From Rhodoluna limnophila (GTDB lineage Bacteria; Actinomycetota; Actinomycetes; Actinomycetales; Microbacteriaceae): a DNA stretch of 64,000 nucleotides. The notes beneath the pieces were generated by a model. The model was not told the DNA's origin. It searched no databases and saw only the letters and a list, made by a program, of their open reading frames with translations. The position numbers and the translations under genes were made by a program. Shown here in pieces: positions 46,113 through 54,655 of the stretch. The DNA lies in contig CAMCXL010000004.1 of the NCBI GenBank assembly GCA_945883505.1, positions 1 through 64,000 of the forward strand, read 5' to 3'. Numbering within the stretch: position 1 is the first letter of the stretch; each line of letters starts with the position of its first letter.

Positions 46113-46556
46113 TCAGGCAAGCAAAGCGCGAATTTGCTCAATATTCGAACAAGTTAACACCGAATTAATCCGATTCGAGTCCGATAAAAACGAAGCCAGC
46201 TCAGCCATTACCTCGATATGAGAGTCGTGATCAGTAGCAGCCAGGCCAAACACCAACTGCACTGGGTCGTTTTCCGAATGTTTGAACTCGATTGGCTCAC
46301 GAATCATCAAAAGACTCAGGCCGGTAGCTAGTACTTCATCGCCCGGTTTTCCATGCGCCAGGGCTATTCCAGGAGCAATGACGATATAAGGTCCAAACTT
46401 TTCAACCGCAGCAAGCATCGATTCGATGTATTCCGGCTTAGCTTTTCTGCTCACAACTAAACACTCACCGGCAATTGAAATTGCCTCGTCGCGGTCAGCT
46501 ACCGATTCTTTGATGATGATGGAGCCATCACCAAAAGCCTCGGAGAGAATGCTCAT
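46113..46556 (-). CDS. PTS EIIA component, mannitol/fructose type
   Basis: A 147-residue EIIA of the PTS_EIIA_2 fold. The phospho-histidine is H68 in GIALAHGKPG. It accepts phosphate from HPr and hands it to EIIB. Its ATG overlaps the adenosine deaminase stop (TAATG), so it is coupled to nucleoside salvage genes. No HPr, EI or EIIC lies in the window. Confidence 0.9.
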   Translation of the reverse strand: MSILSEAFGDGSIIIKESVADRDEAISIAGECLVVSRKAKPEYIESMLAAVEKFGPYIVIAPGIALAHGKPGDEVLATGLSLLMIREPIEFKHSENDPVQLVFGLAATDHDSHIEVMAELASFLSDSNRINSVLTCSNIEQIRALLA

Positions 46557-47641
46557 TAGGCGTTTGCGAATCCATCGCTGATCATGTCAATAAGTTCCTC
46601 GCGGTCCTCGAGGGCCTGGAAGCTGGCTTCTGCTGCGTTGAGTTGGAACTGCTCGATGTCGGCAAGTCCGTATCCAAAAGTTGACATCAGTAATTCAATT
46701 TCTCGAGTTAGCGTAGTTCTAGACATCAGGCGGTTATCGGTGTTGACTGTCACCTTGAAACCCAGGTCGTAGAGAATATCAAATGGGTGATCAGAGAATT
46801 GATCACCGAGCATCGAGATTGCACCGGTCTGCAAATTTGATGAAGGCGAGAGCTCGAGTGCGATCTGACGATCGTGCACCCATTCGGCTACCTCCCCCAG
46901 AACAACTAGGTCGGTGTCCCCCTCGGTTCTAGAAAACATTACGTCTTCGATGATGCGAACTCCGTGCCCAAGTCTTAAGGCCCGACCAGAAACTATGGCG
47001 TCCTTGATGGACTCGATGCCATCTCCCTCTCCGGCGTGGACGGTGACTGGAAACAGCTGCTCGGCCAGGTAGTCAAAGGCGACTTTGTGCCTGGAGGGCA
47101 AAAAGCCCTTCTCGGCTCCTGCGATGTCAAAACCAACAACTCCGTTGTTGCGGTGACGAACGGCAAGCTCAGCAATTTCCAAACCGCGGCTCGCGTGACG
47201 CATTGCGGTCACCAGCTGACCGGTTCTAATAAAACCGCCCTTGGACTCAACTTCCTGCATTCCTTGCTCGAGTCCATCCTGAACTGCCTCAACGGTTTCG
47301 TCCAAGCTAAGTCCTTGACGCAGGTGCTGCTCGGGAGCCCAGCGAATCTCGCCGTAGATGATTCCATCGTCGTGGAGGTCAAGAACAAATTCCCTGGCAA
47401 CTCGAGCGAGACCCTCTTTGGTTTGCATTACGGCTGTGGTGTGATCAAAAGTTTCAAGATAACGCTCTAGCGAACCTGAGTCAGCAGCTTTGAAAAACCA
47501 TTCCCCTAAAGCACTTGCTTCGGTGTGTGGAAGTTTATGTCCGACTGTTTCGGCAAGTTCAATAATGGTCTGTGGCCGAAGTCCACCGTCTAGGTGATCG
47601 TGCAAAGAAATCTTTGGAAGTGCTTTGATTTTGGAGTCCAT
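46556..47641 (-). CDS. add: Adenosine deaminase
   Basis: A 361-residue zinc hydrolase that deaminates adenosine and deoxyadenosine to inosine. The metal ligands HDHLDGG (about 15-21), VHAGEG and NTDNRLMS (catalytic Asp) are present, with LSPSSNLQTG in the loop. It lies in the operon with deoA and the PTS pair and ends on the EIIA start codon. GGAAG is about 10 nt before the ATG. Confidence 0.95.
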   Translation of the reverse strand: MDSKIKALPKISLHDHLDGGLRPQTIIELAETVGHKLPHTEASALGEWFFKAADSGSLERYLETFDHTTAVMQTKEGLARVAREFVLDLHDDGIIYGEIRWAPEQHLRQGLSLDETVEAVQDGLEQGMQEVESKGGFIRTGQLVTAMRHASRGLEIAELAVRHRNNGVVGFDIAGAEKGFLPSRHKVAFDYLAEQLFPVTVHAGEGDGIESIKDAIVSGRALRLGHGVRIIEDVMFSRTEGDTDLVVLGEVAEWVHDRQIALELSPSSNLQTGAISMLGDQFSDHPFDILYDLGFKVTVNTDNRLMSRTTLTREIELLMSTFGYGLADIEQFQLNAAEASFQALEDREELIDMISDGFANA

Positions 47642-47669
47642 GTTTTTTTACTTCCTTAGATAAAAAGTC

Positions 47670-48950
47670 TTAGCCACTGATTCGGTCAAGAACCAGTTTT
47701 CTTTGAACCACTGCCTGAGCCTCAATGCTATAAGCATTCTTGATTGTCTCGGCAGCGCGCTCAAACCGAGCCGGTTCATCGGTATGCAGGGTATACAAAG
47801 GATCTCCAGCTTTTACGGTATCTCCCAGCTGAGCGTGCAGGGTCACACCGGCACCAAATTGAATTGGGTCTTCTTTGCGGGCTCTTCCTGCACCGAGTCT
47901 CCAAGATGCCAAGCCAACCGCTAGTGCGTCCAGTTTGGAAATGACTCCGTCAGAAGTTGCTTTGACGGTCTGCGTTTCTTTAGCCACCGGAAGTTTCGCA
48001 TCTGGATCACCGCCTTGAGCCGAAATCATCGCACGCCACTTATCCATTGCACGACCGTCTTTCAACGCTGCCTGAACATCAACATCTGGCTTTCCCGCCA
48101 GCCTGAGCATTTCGGTTGCCAGCTCAACTGTTATTTCAACAACGTCTTTGGGTCCCCCGCCTGCCAAAACCTCAACCGATTCTTCGACTTCGAGAGCGTT
48201 TCCGATTTTTAGCCCAAGCGGTGTTGACATGTCCGTCAACAGTGCAGAGGTTTTTACCCCGGCATCTTGCCCCAGCTGGACCAGAACCTCCGCTAGTTCA
48301 CGAGCTTTTGATAGCTCCTTCATGAAAGCTCCCGAGCCAACCTTGACATCCAAAACCAGCGATCCGGTCCCCTCGGCAATTTTCTTGCTCATGATGGAGC
48401 TTGCAATAAGAGGGATCGCTTCAACGGTGCCGGTGACATCCCGCAGTGCATAAAGCTTCTTGTCGGCTGGGGCAAGGCCCGACCCTGCGGCGCAGATCAC
48501 AGCGCCAATCGCTGCAAGCTGCTTGGTCATTTCCTCATTGGAAAGATTTGCACGCCAACCAGGAATTGACTCGAGCTTGTCCAAGGTTCCACCGGTGTGA
48601 CCCAAGCCTCTTCCCGATAGCTGAGGAACGGCAACACCGAAGACTGCAACAAGAGGTGCAAGCGGCAAAGTTATCTTGTCTCCAACACCTCCGGTTGAAT
48701 GCTTATCGGTGGTTGGGACACCGAGGGATTCAAAATTCAATCGCTCGCCGGAGGCGATCATCGCCATTGTGAGATCTTTGATCTCGCGTCGGTTCATGCC
48801 ATTCAAAAGTATGGCCATTGCCATGGCCGACATCTGCTCGTCTGCTACTTGCCCCTTGGTGTAGTTCTCAATCAGCCAGTTGATTCCCTCGGTGGAAATC
48901 TCCTCTTTGGATCGCTTGGCGATGATTAGATCGACTGCGTCAAAGCTCAT
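47670..48950 (-). CDS. deoA: Thymidine phosphorylase
   Basis: A 426-residue pyrimidine nucleoside phosphorylase that splits thymidine or deoxyuridine to base and deoxyribose-1-phosphate. The phosphate-binding KHSTGGVGDK motif (about 83-92), SGRGLGHTGGTLDKLE and the C-terminal domain are present. The ATG overlaps the cdd stop by 4 bp, so it is translated with cytidine deaminase. Confidence 0.95.
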   Translation of the reverse strand: MSFDAVDLIIAKRSKEEISTEGINWLIENYTKGQVADEQMSAMAMAILLNGMNRREIKDLTMAMIASGERLNFESLGVPTTDKHSTGGVGDKITLPLAPLVAVFGVAVPQLSGRGLGHTGGTLDKLESIPGWRANLSNEEMTKQLAAIGAVICAAGSGLAPADKKLYALRDVTGTVEAIPLIASSIMSKKIAEGTGSLVLDVKVGSGAFMKELSKARELAEVLVQLGQDAGVKTSALLTDMSTPLGLKIGNALEVEESVEVLAGGGPKDVVEITVELATEMLRLAGKPDVDVQAALKDGRAMDKWRAMISAQGGDPDAKLPVAKETQTVKATSDGVISKLDALAVGLASWRLGAGRARKEDPIQFGAGVTLHAQLGDTVKAGDPLYTLHTDEPARFERAAETIKNAYSIEAQAVVQRKLVLDRISG

Positions 48951-49342
48951 GCCCGAGCACCCAGATCTCTGGGTCCAAAGGCATCGGGTAAAACCTCATC
49001 GATGGTCTTGATACCAGAAACTGTTTCTAGAAGCATTCCCGGAGCCGAGTGTTCATATAGCAGTTGGCGACATCTGCCGCAGGGCATTAGAACATTTTCG
49101 TGCTTGTCTACGCAGTAAAAGGCAACAAGTTTTCCGGGGCCTGTTCGAAATAGATCTGACACCAGCGAGCACTCCGCGCAAAGCGTCACACCATAGGATG
49201 CATTTTCAATGTTGCAGCCAGAGACGATTCGCCCATCATCGGTTAGTGCTGCTGCCCCAACTGGAAACTTTGAATAGGGCACATAAGCCTTGTTCATGGC
49301 TTCGATGGCCGCTTGCCTTAGTTGATTCCAGTCGATGTTCAT
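48947..49342 (-). CDS. cdd: Cytidine deaminase
   Basis: A 131-residue tetrameric-type cytidine deaminase. The catalytic zinc motif is CAE (in LCAECSLVSD) with PCGRC later. The open frame extends to 49684 within the permease gene, but ATG 49342 has AAGGG nine nt upstream and matches the family length. It starts 5 bp after the nupQ stop and overlaps deoA, linking import to pyrimidine salvage. Confidence 0.95.
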   Translation of the reverse strand: MNIDWNQLRQAAIEAMNKAYVPYSKFPVGAAALTDDGRIVSGCNIENASYGVTLCAECSLVSDLFRTGPGKLVAFYCVDKHENVLMPCGRCRQLLYEHSAPGMLLETVSGIKTIDEVLPDAFGPRDLGARA

Positions 49343-49347
49343 ATTTA

Positions 49348-50601
49348 TTAGCCCTTCACATATGGAATACCGTCGGCCGCCGGAGGCCTGGATCTTCCAA
49401 CGAATCCGACCACCGCAATCAAGGTTACGAGGTAGGGAACCATTGTGATGAAGTTGGTTGGGATTCCAGGGCTTACCTGACCCGCCCAGATGCGCAGGAT
49501 GATAGAGAATCCAAAAAGCAAAGCTGCCGCTGTTGCGTAGCCCGGGTGCCAGCGTCCCAAAATCACAACGGCCAGCGCGATGAATCCCAATCCACCCGAC
49601 ATCTCCCGACCAAAGGAACCGGAGCTTCCGATTGTTAGAGCAGCTCCCCCTAGACCTGCTAGCAATCCACCCAAGGTGACCCACCAGAATCTGGTTCGAC
49701 CCACGTTAATACCGACGGTGTCGGCAGCTAGCGGGTTTTCACCCACCGCACGTGCGCGAAGACCGAGCTTGGTTTTGAAAAGAATGAACCACAGCACAAT
49801 GACAATGCCGATGGCCAAAAACACGGTGATTCGGTTTTGGAACAAAACCGGACCAATGATTGGAATATCTCCAAGCACCGGGATGGAAATGATGGGCAGG
49901 GTTCCGGGGCTGTTGGTTGCCGACTCGTCCTCAGTGACCCACTGCTGATACAGGAAGTTTGTGATTCCAATTGCCAAAACGTTTAGAACAACACCGACAA
50001 TAATTTGCTGGGCCAAAAAGCGAACAGCAAATACCGCCAGCACTGCAGAGAACAATGCAGCGGTGATCATTGCAGAAACTATCCCCAATAACTGGTTGCC
50101 AGTTATTGTGCTGATGACCGCGGCCATGAAGGCACCGGTTAGCAACTGGCCTTCGATTGCAATATTTACTACACCGACTCGCTCGCTCATGATTCCACCC
50201 ATGGCTCCGAGCATGATCGGAACTGCCAAAACCAAGGCCGATCCAAGAATGAAAGCCACCGGGACAACGTTGCCAGCAGCTAGCCAACCCAAAAGTGCCA
50301 CCAGAGCGATGGCTCCAAACAGCATGGAAAACCAAATCGAAGCCCGCTTATTTTGGCTAACTTGCCAAGCCACTAATGCAGTTATAACAACCAGCGCAAT
50401 TCCGGCAAAGGTTCCAAGTAAGCCTGAGCCAACTTCAATGTTTGGAAGCTGAACTACTTCTCTTACACCAGTTAGCTCAAAGGAAACGGCTTCCGGTTTT
50501 CCGAGAATGCCAAAGAAAACCAAAACGGTAGCTGACAGCACACCCATAACGGCAGGGGTTTTCCAGGATTCACGGACCTCTTTTTTAGTCTCGGCGCTCA
50601 T
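49348..50601 (-). CDS. nupQ: Nucleoside ABC importer permease (NupQ-like)
   Basis: A 417-residue BPD-type permease of the guanosine/BMP importer family with ten or more transmembrane helices. The characteristic segment VGVVNIAIEGQLLTGAF (about 138-154) and the GENPLAADTVGINVGRTRF loop are present. It pairs with NupP to form the channel. Its start overlaps the nupP stop by 4 bp (ATGA). Confidence 0.9.
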   Translation of the reverse strand: MSAETKKEVRESWKTPAVMGVLSATVLVFFGILGKPEAVSFELTGVREVVQLPNIEVGSGLLGTFAGIALVVITALVAWQVSQNKRASIWFSMLFGAIALVALLGWLAAGNVVPVAFILGSALVLAVPIMLGAMGGIMSERVGVVNIAIEGQLLTGAFMAAVISTITGNQLLGIVSAMITAALFSAVLAVFAVRFLAQQIIVGVVLNVLAIGITNFLYQQWVTEDESATNSPGTLPIISIPVLGDIPIIGPVLFQNRITVFLAIGIVIVLWFILFKTKLGLRARAVGENPLAADTVGINVGRTRFWWVTLGGLLAGLGGAALTIGSSGSFGREMSGGLGFIALAVVILGRWHPGYATAAALLFGFSIILRIWAGQVSPGIPTNFITMVPYLVTLIAVVGFVGRSRPPAADGIPYVKG

Positions 50602-51833
50602 CGCTTTGCTCCTCTGCTAAATAGGTTGGACTTCAACGCGGTCAGCATGTTGGTGGTCTGAGGCGGAGGAAGCCTAAAGATTGCCCTAATCAAAGGTGGT
50701 GCAGCGATGAATAACACAATTGCACCTTGAACAATAAGTAGTACATCTGGCGAGATTCCCTCTATCTGGATGGCCGAGGCTCCTGCCTTGAAAGCGCCAA
50801 ATAGTAATCCAGCGAGTAAAACACCCGGTGCAGATGATCCTCCCAAAAGCGCAACAGTAATGGCGTCGAAGCCAATGCCAGCGTGGGAGGTTGGAGTGAC
50901 TCCACCGGTTGAGGAAAGTGCCTGATTGGCAGCAGCCAAACCAACGAAGGCGGCCGATAGACCAAGTGCTAGCACGTAAGTTGCGTTCACGTTGATACCT
51001 GCAGTCTTTGCTGCCGAGGCATTAAAGCCAACAGCTCGCAGTCTGAATCCAATGGTGGAGCGTTCCATTAACCACCAATACAAAACCACTGCCACTATCG
51101 CAAGCACAAACCCTAAGTTCAGGGCAAAGCTTTCCCCGAGAAGAGCCGGAAGTCGAGCGGTTTCAGCGGCTGGATCAGACTTTGTGTAGCCGCCTGCGGT
51201 AGCACCCTGCAAAAGATTGTTATCAAGCAGCAGGTAGTTGAAAAAGCTAATGATCACGTAGTTAAGCATGATGGTTGTGATAACTTCATTTGCTCCAGTT
51301 CGAGCCTTCAAGAATCCAACAAAAGCTCCCACTATCGCGGAACCAATGATTGCCGCCAAGATCGCAACAACCAAGTGAATAACTGGTGGAAGCTCCATGC
51401 GGGTAGCAACAAAGGTTGCCCAAATGATTCCCGATACCAATTGACCAGTTCCACCAATGTTGAAAAGGCCAACCCGGAAACCAAGACCGATTCCAAGACC
51501 CGCTGCAATAAGCGGACCCGCAAGTCGCAAGGTCTCAGTTAGCGGTCTGATAGCCCCGTCAAAAGTCGCGGCACTCGCATTGTAAACAGCACCCTTGAAC
51601 AGTGCGCCATATCCTGAGCTCACAACATCGCCGGCTGCTCTAAGGCTGGCCAGTGGATCGGCAAAAAAGTACCCGATGTTCTGAAGAAACTCACGGTTCG
51701 AAATAATCATGAAGAATGCACCAACGGCAAAGCCAAGAATTACAGAGAGCAAGGTCCTTGTGACCGAACCGGAAAGAATCTCCTTCATCGCGGAATTCCA
51801 GTTGATTGGCTCTTTTTTCACGGATTCACTCAT
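50598..51833 (-). CDS. nupP: Nucleoside ABC importer permease (NupP-like)
   Basis: A 411-residue permease of the same transporter. It has LGFRVGLFNIGGTGQLVSG (the family signature, about 118-136) and RLRAVGFNASAAKTAGINVN, and eight to ten helices. It overlaps nupO by 4 bp at its start and nupQ at its end, so ATPase and both permeases are translated as a unit. Confidence 0.9.
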   Translation of the reverse strand: MSESVKKEPINWNSAMKEILSGSVTRTLLSVILGFAVGAFFMIISNREFLQNIGYFFADPLASLRAAGDVVSSGYGALFKGAVYNASAATFDGAIRPLTETLRLAGPLIAAGLGIGLGFRVGLFNIGGTGQLVSGIIWATFVATRMELPPVIHLVVAILAAIIGSAIVGAFVGFLKARTGANEVITTIMLNYVIISFFNYLLLDNNLLQGATAGGYTKSDPAAETARLPALLGESFALNLGFVLAIVAVVLYWWLMERSTIGFRLRAVGFNASAAKTAGINVNATYVLALGLSAAFVGLAAANQALSSTGGVTPTSHAGIGFDAITVALLGGSSAPGVLLAGLLFGAFKAGASAIQIEGISPDVLLIVQGAIVLFIAAPPLIRAIFRLPPPQTTNMLTALKSNLFSRGAKR

Positions 51834-53335
51834 ACCGCTACACCTGCCATCATCTGACCAAGCTTTGCCCTGTCAGTTTGGGCGTCCACAATTCCAACAA
51901 TCTTTCCTCGATACATAACCGCAATGCGATCGGCCAGTGCCATAACTTCGTCAAGTTCGGTTGAGATCAGAAGAACCGCTTTACCATTGTTACGCTGCTC
52001 AACCAGACGCTCATGAATAAATTCGATTGAACCCACGTCAACACCGCGAGTGGGCTGCGAGACAACAAGCAGCTCAACTTCTCTGGAGAGCTCCCTCGCC
52101 AAAACAACTTTCTGCTGGTTTCCTCCCGATAGCTTTCCGGCCGGTGTCTTCGAGGAGGTTGTCCGAACATCAAACTCTTTTACTCGCTTCTCGGCAATTT
52201 CAGTTCTAGTTGCAAAGTCAATTCCCAAACCCTTAGTAAAGGGTTTAGTGAAAGATCCGTTTAGCATCAGGTTCTCGGCAATTGAGAATTCGGAAACCAG
52301 GCCGTTTTTCTGTCGATCCTCGGGAACATAGCCGACACCCTTTTCAAGCACCGACCTAACAGAGCGGTTCTTGCCGCTCAATCCAGAAATTGAAATCTCC
52401 CCGGAATCTGATTGCAGGCCGCGAAGACCAATGATTGCCTCTGCCAGTTCGGTTTGGCCGTTGCCCTGAACTCCCGCGATTGCAAGTATCTCTCCGGCTC
52501 GGACTTCGAAGCTAACTTCGTTCACGGCACGCTGGTCCCTATCGTCTAAGACCGAAACCCGATCAAGTTTTAGAACCACCTTGCCGAAATTAGCGGCCTT
52601 TTTCGAAACGGTAAGTCCAACACTTCGGCCCACCATCATGCTGGCAAGTTCTGCGGTCTCAGCGCTTGGTTCGGCCTCTCCAACTACCCGACCCTGGCGA
52701 ATAACCGTGATCTTGTCCGCAACAGCCTTGACCTCACGGAGCTTGTGGGTGATGAAAACAATTGAGGTTCCAGATTTAGCCAAGCCTCGCATGATCTCCA
52801 TAAGTTCGTCAGTTTCCTGAGGGGTCAATACTGCCGTTGGCTCGTCAAGGACTAATACCTTGGCGTCTCTGGCAAGTGACTTGATAATTTCAACTCGCTG
52901 CTGAACGCCAACCGGTAGGTCTTCAACCAAAGCGTCTGGATCAACATCGAATCCAAATCGATCTGAAATTTTGTTCACCATCGCCCTGGCTGCGTCCAGA
53001 TCCAAAACGCCAAGCTTCTTGGTGGGCTCATGACCTAGAGCAACGTTTTCTGCAACTGTGAAGACCGGTATCAGCATGAAGTGCTGATGCACCATACCGA
53101 TTCCGGCAGCCATGGCATCGCCCGGCCCGGAAAAATTCACGGGCTTGCCATCTAGCAAGATTTGTCCTTCGTCGGCTTTGTATAAACCGTAAAGAACATT
53201 CATCAGGGTTGATTTTCCAGCGCCGTTTTCCCCCAGCAGGCTGTGGATCTGCCCAGGCTCAACGACAAGGTTTATTGAGTCGTTCGCTACCAGGGTTCCA
53301 AATCTTTTGGTGATTCCCTTTAGCTCAAGCTTCAT
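51830..53335 (-). CDS. nupO: Nucleoside ABC importer ATPase (NupO-like)
   Basis: A 501-residue double ABC ATPase of the sugar/nucleoside type. The first Walker A is GENGAGKS and the first Walker B VLVLDEPT; in the second half GVQGNGQTE replaces the usual lysine-containing loop and LSGGNQQKVVLARE is the signature. The arrangement with two permeases and a BMP lipoprotein matches guanosine importers. AGGAG is seven nt before the ATG, just after the terminator at 53383-53429. Confidence 0.92.
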   Translation of the reverse strand: MKLELKGITKRFGTLVANDSINLVVEPGQIHSLLGENGAGKSTLMNVLYGLYKADEGQILLDGKPVNFSGPGDAMAAGIGMVHQHFMLIPVFTVAENVALGHEPTKKLGVLDLDAARAMVNKISDRFGFDVDPDALVEDLPVGVQQRVEIIKSLARDAKVLVLDEPTAVLTPQETDELMEIMRGLAKSGTSIVFITHKLREVKAVADKITVIRQGRVVGEAEPSAETAELASMMVGRSVGLTVSKKAANFGKVVLKLDRVSVLDDRDQRAVNEVSFEVRAGEILAIAGVQGNGQTELAEAIIGLRGLQSDSGEISISGLSGKNRSVRSVLEKGVGYVPEDRQKNGLVSEFSIAENLMLNGSFTKPFTKGLGIDFATRTEIAEKRVKEFDVRTTSSKTPAGKLSGGNQQKVVLARELSREVELLVVSQPTRGVDVGSIEFIHERLVEQRNNGKAVLLISTELDEVMALADRIAVMYRGKIVGIVDAQTDRAKLGQMMAGVAV

Positions 53336-53382
53336 TGGGCACTCCTATGTGCACTTGGATTCAGTCACAAAATTATCTCACA

Positions 53383-53429
53383 TAAAAAATTGAAGGTCGG
53401 ATGCCCCAATGGGACACCCGACCTTCAAT
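53383..53429 (-). terminator. Intrinsic terminator between the BMP lipoprotein and nupO
   Basis: ATTGAAGGTCGG (53389-53400) and CCGACCTTCAAT (53418-53429) form a perfect 12-bp stem, with a further small stem in the loop. On the minus strand the 3' arm is followed by a run of T (TTTTTATG). It is positioned to let most transcripts end after the binding-protein gene, so the transporter subunits are made in smaller amounts. Confidence 0.85.
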
Positions 53430-53443
53430 ACTGCTTTTAGCTA

Positions 53444-54511
53444 TTAGCCCTTTGGCTTGATGCTGCCATCGATGATTCCCGCTTCTAGCTCAGCAAGCTT
53501 GCCGGCTAGACCGGAGCTTACCTTCGAAGAGAAATCGGTGAATGCTGAGATTGCAACACCCTTGTTTGCCAAGGTTCCGATGTATGGAGTTGCGTTGAAC
53601 GCACCACCATCAACCAGTGACTTGATTACATCAAATGTAGCAACAGCCATTCTCTTCTCGATTGAGGTAAGAATGTACTTCGCTAGATCTGGGTTTTGAG
53701 CTGCGATGTCAACGTCAACACCAAGCATTGCTGCATCTGGGTTTAGTTCGTCAATTGCAGACTGTACGGCTGTGAACTGGTTTCCTCCAACAGGAAGGAC
53801 AACGTCAGCACCACCGGTGATCTGAGTCTTTGCAATTGCAAGTGACTCAGGGCTGTTTGGTGCGAATCCACCCATGAAGCTACCGGTGTCTGGAGACATT
53901 GGGTCCCAACCAAGAACTGTTACTTCTTGTCCGTTGTCTTCTCCCCACTTCATTGCACCGTAGTAGTAACCGGTCATGAAGTCAGTCACTGATGGGAAAG
54001 GAAGTCCTCCGTAGGTACCAATTGTCTTGGTGGTTGAAAGGTCAGCTGCTGCGTAACCGGCTAGGAAAGCTGCTTCAGCAGTTTCGAATAGCAACGGCTT
54101 TACGTTTGTGCTTTCTGAACCTGAGTCAACTAGCGCAAAGTTTAGGTCAGGGTTAGCTGCCGAAATCTTTGTGATTGCGTCGCCAAGTGCGAATCCAACA
54201 CCGATGATGATGTCACAACCAGCGTCAACGCTTGCCTGTAGGTTTGGCTCGAAGTCTTCTGGAGTTGCAGACTCAAGAGCGTTGACCTGAACGCCTAGCT
54301 CTGTTTCAGCCTGAAGCAGACCAGTGTAAACAGCTTCGTTGAAGGACTTGTCGTTCCAGTTTCCTTCGTCAGATACTGCACAAGCTAGAAAGTCAACTGG
54401 CTCTGCGGTTGGTGCCTCTTCTGGCGCAGCAGCGCAACCAGAAAGTACTAGCGCTGATACAGCCGCTAGTGAAAGTGCCTTTGCGGCACTTGAGCGTGAA
54501 ATTAGCTTCAC
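53444..54511 (-). CDS. BMP-family nucleoside-binding lipoprotein
   Basis: A 355-residue substrate-binding lipoprotein of the BMP/PnrA family. The signal peptide ends in the lipobox LSGC (C26), followed by EEAPTAEP spacer residues and the two-lobe periplasmic-binding fold (DEGNWNDKSFNEAVYTG; GCDIIIGVGF). It captures nucleosides for NupOPQ. The start is GTG at 54511 with a strong AGGAGG seven nt upstream. A hairpin lies in the leader. The terminator after it suggests it is made in excess of the other subunits. Confidence 0.92.
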   Translation of the reverse strand: MKLISRSSAAKALSLAAVSALVLSGCAAAPEEAPTAEPVDFLACAVSDEGNWNDKSFNEAVYTGLLQAETELGVQVNALESATPEDFEPNLQASVDAGCDIIIGVGFALGDAITKISAANPDLNFALVDSGSESTNVKPLLFETAEAAFLAGYAAADLSTTKTIGTYGGLPFPSVTDFMTGYYYGAMKWGEDNGQEVTVLGWDPMSPDTGSFMGGFAPNSPESLAIAKTQITGGADVVLPVGGNQFTAVQSAIDELNPDAAMLGVDVDIAAQNPDLAKYILTSIEKRMAVATFDVIKSLVDGGAFNATPYIGTLANKGVAISAFTDFSSKVSSGLAGKLAELEAGIIDGSIKPKG

Positions 54512-54531
54512 TTAGGTTCCTCCTATTAAAT

Positions 54532-54556
54532 GCCAGCCGTGTCTTTCACGCCTGGC
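54532..54556 (-). other. Hairpin in the leader of the BMP lipoprotein gene
   Basis: GCCAGCCGTG and CACGCCTGGC form a ten-pair stem with one mismatch and a 5-nt loop, about ten nt before the AGGAGG ribosome-binding site. It may stabilise the message or control translation. No known riboswitch consensus is recognised. Confidence 0.45.
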
Positions 54557-54655
54557 TTGTATGGGTCTAGGGTATCCGACACGCGGGGCTAAATCGCCCG
54601 CAACGCCCAAGGTAAATGGCTTTCGAGATGAAACTGATACAAACTGTTTAGCTAG

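Noticed and set aside
49343-49684. N-terminal extension of cytidine deaminase
   Set aside because: It overlaps the permease coding region in another frame and contains Trp/Gly-rich shadow sequence; ATG 49342 fits the family.
54557-54655. Purine riboswitch upstream of the BMP gene
   Set aside because: No purine-aptamer conserved core (such as the paired-loop TATA...CNTAC pattern) can be seen; only a simple hairpin near the ribosome-binding site.
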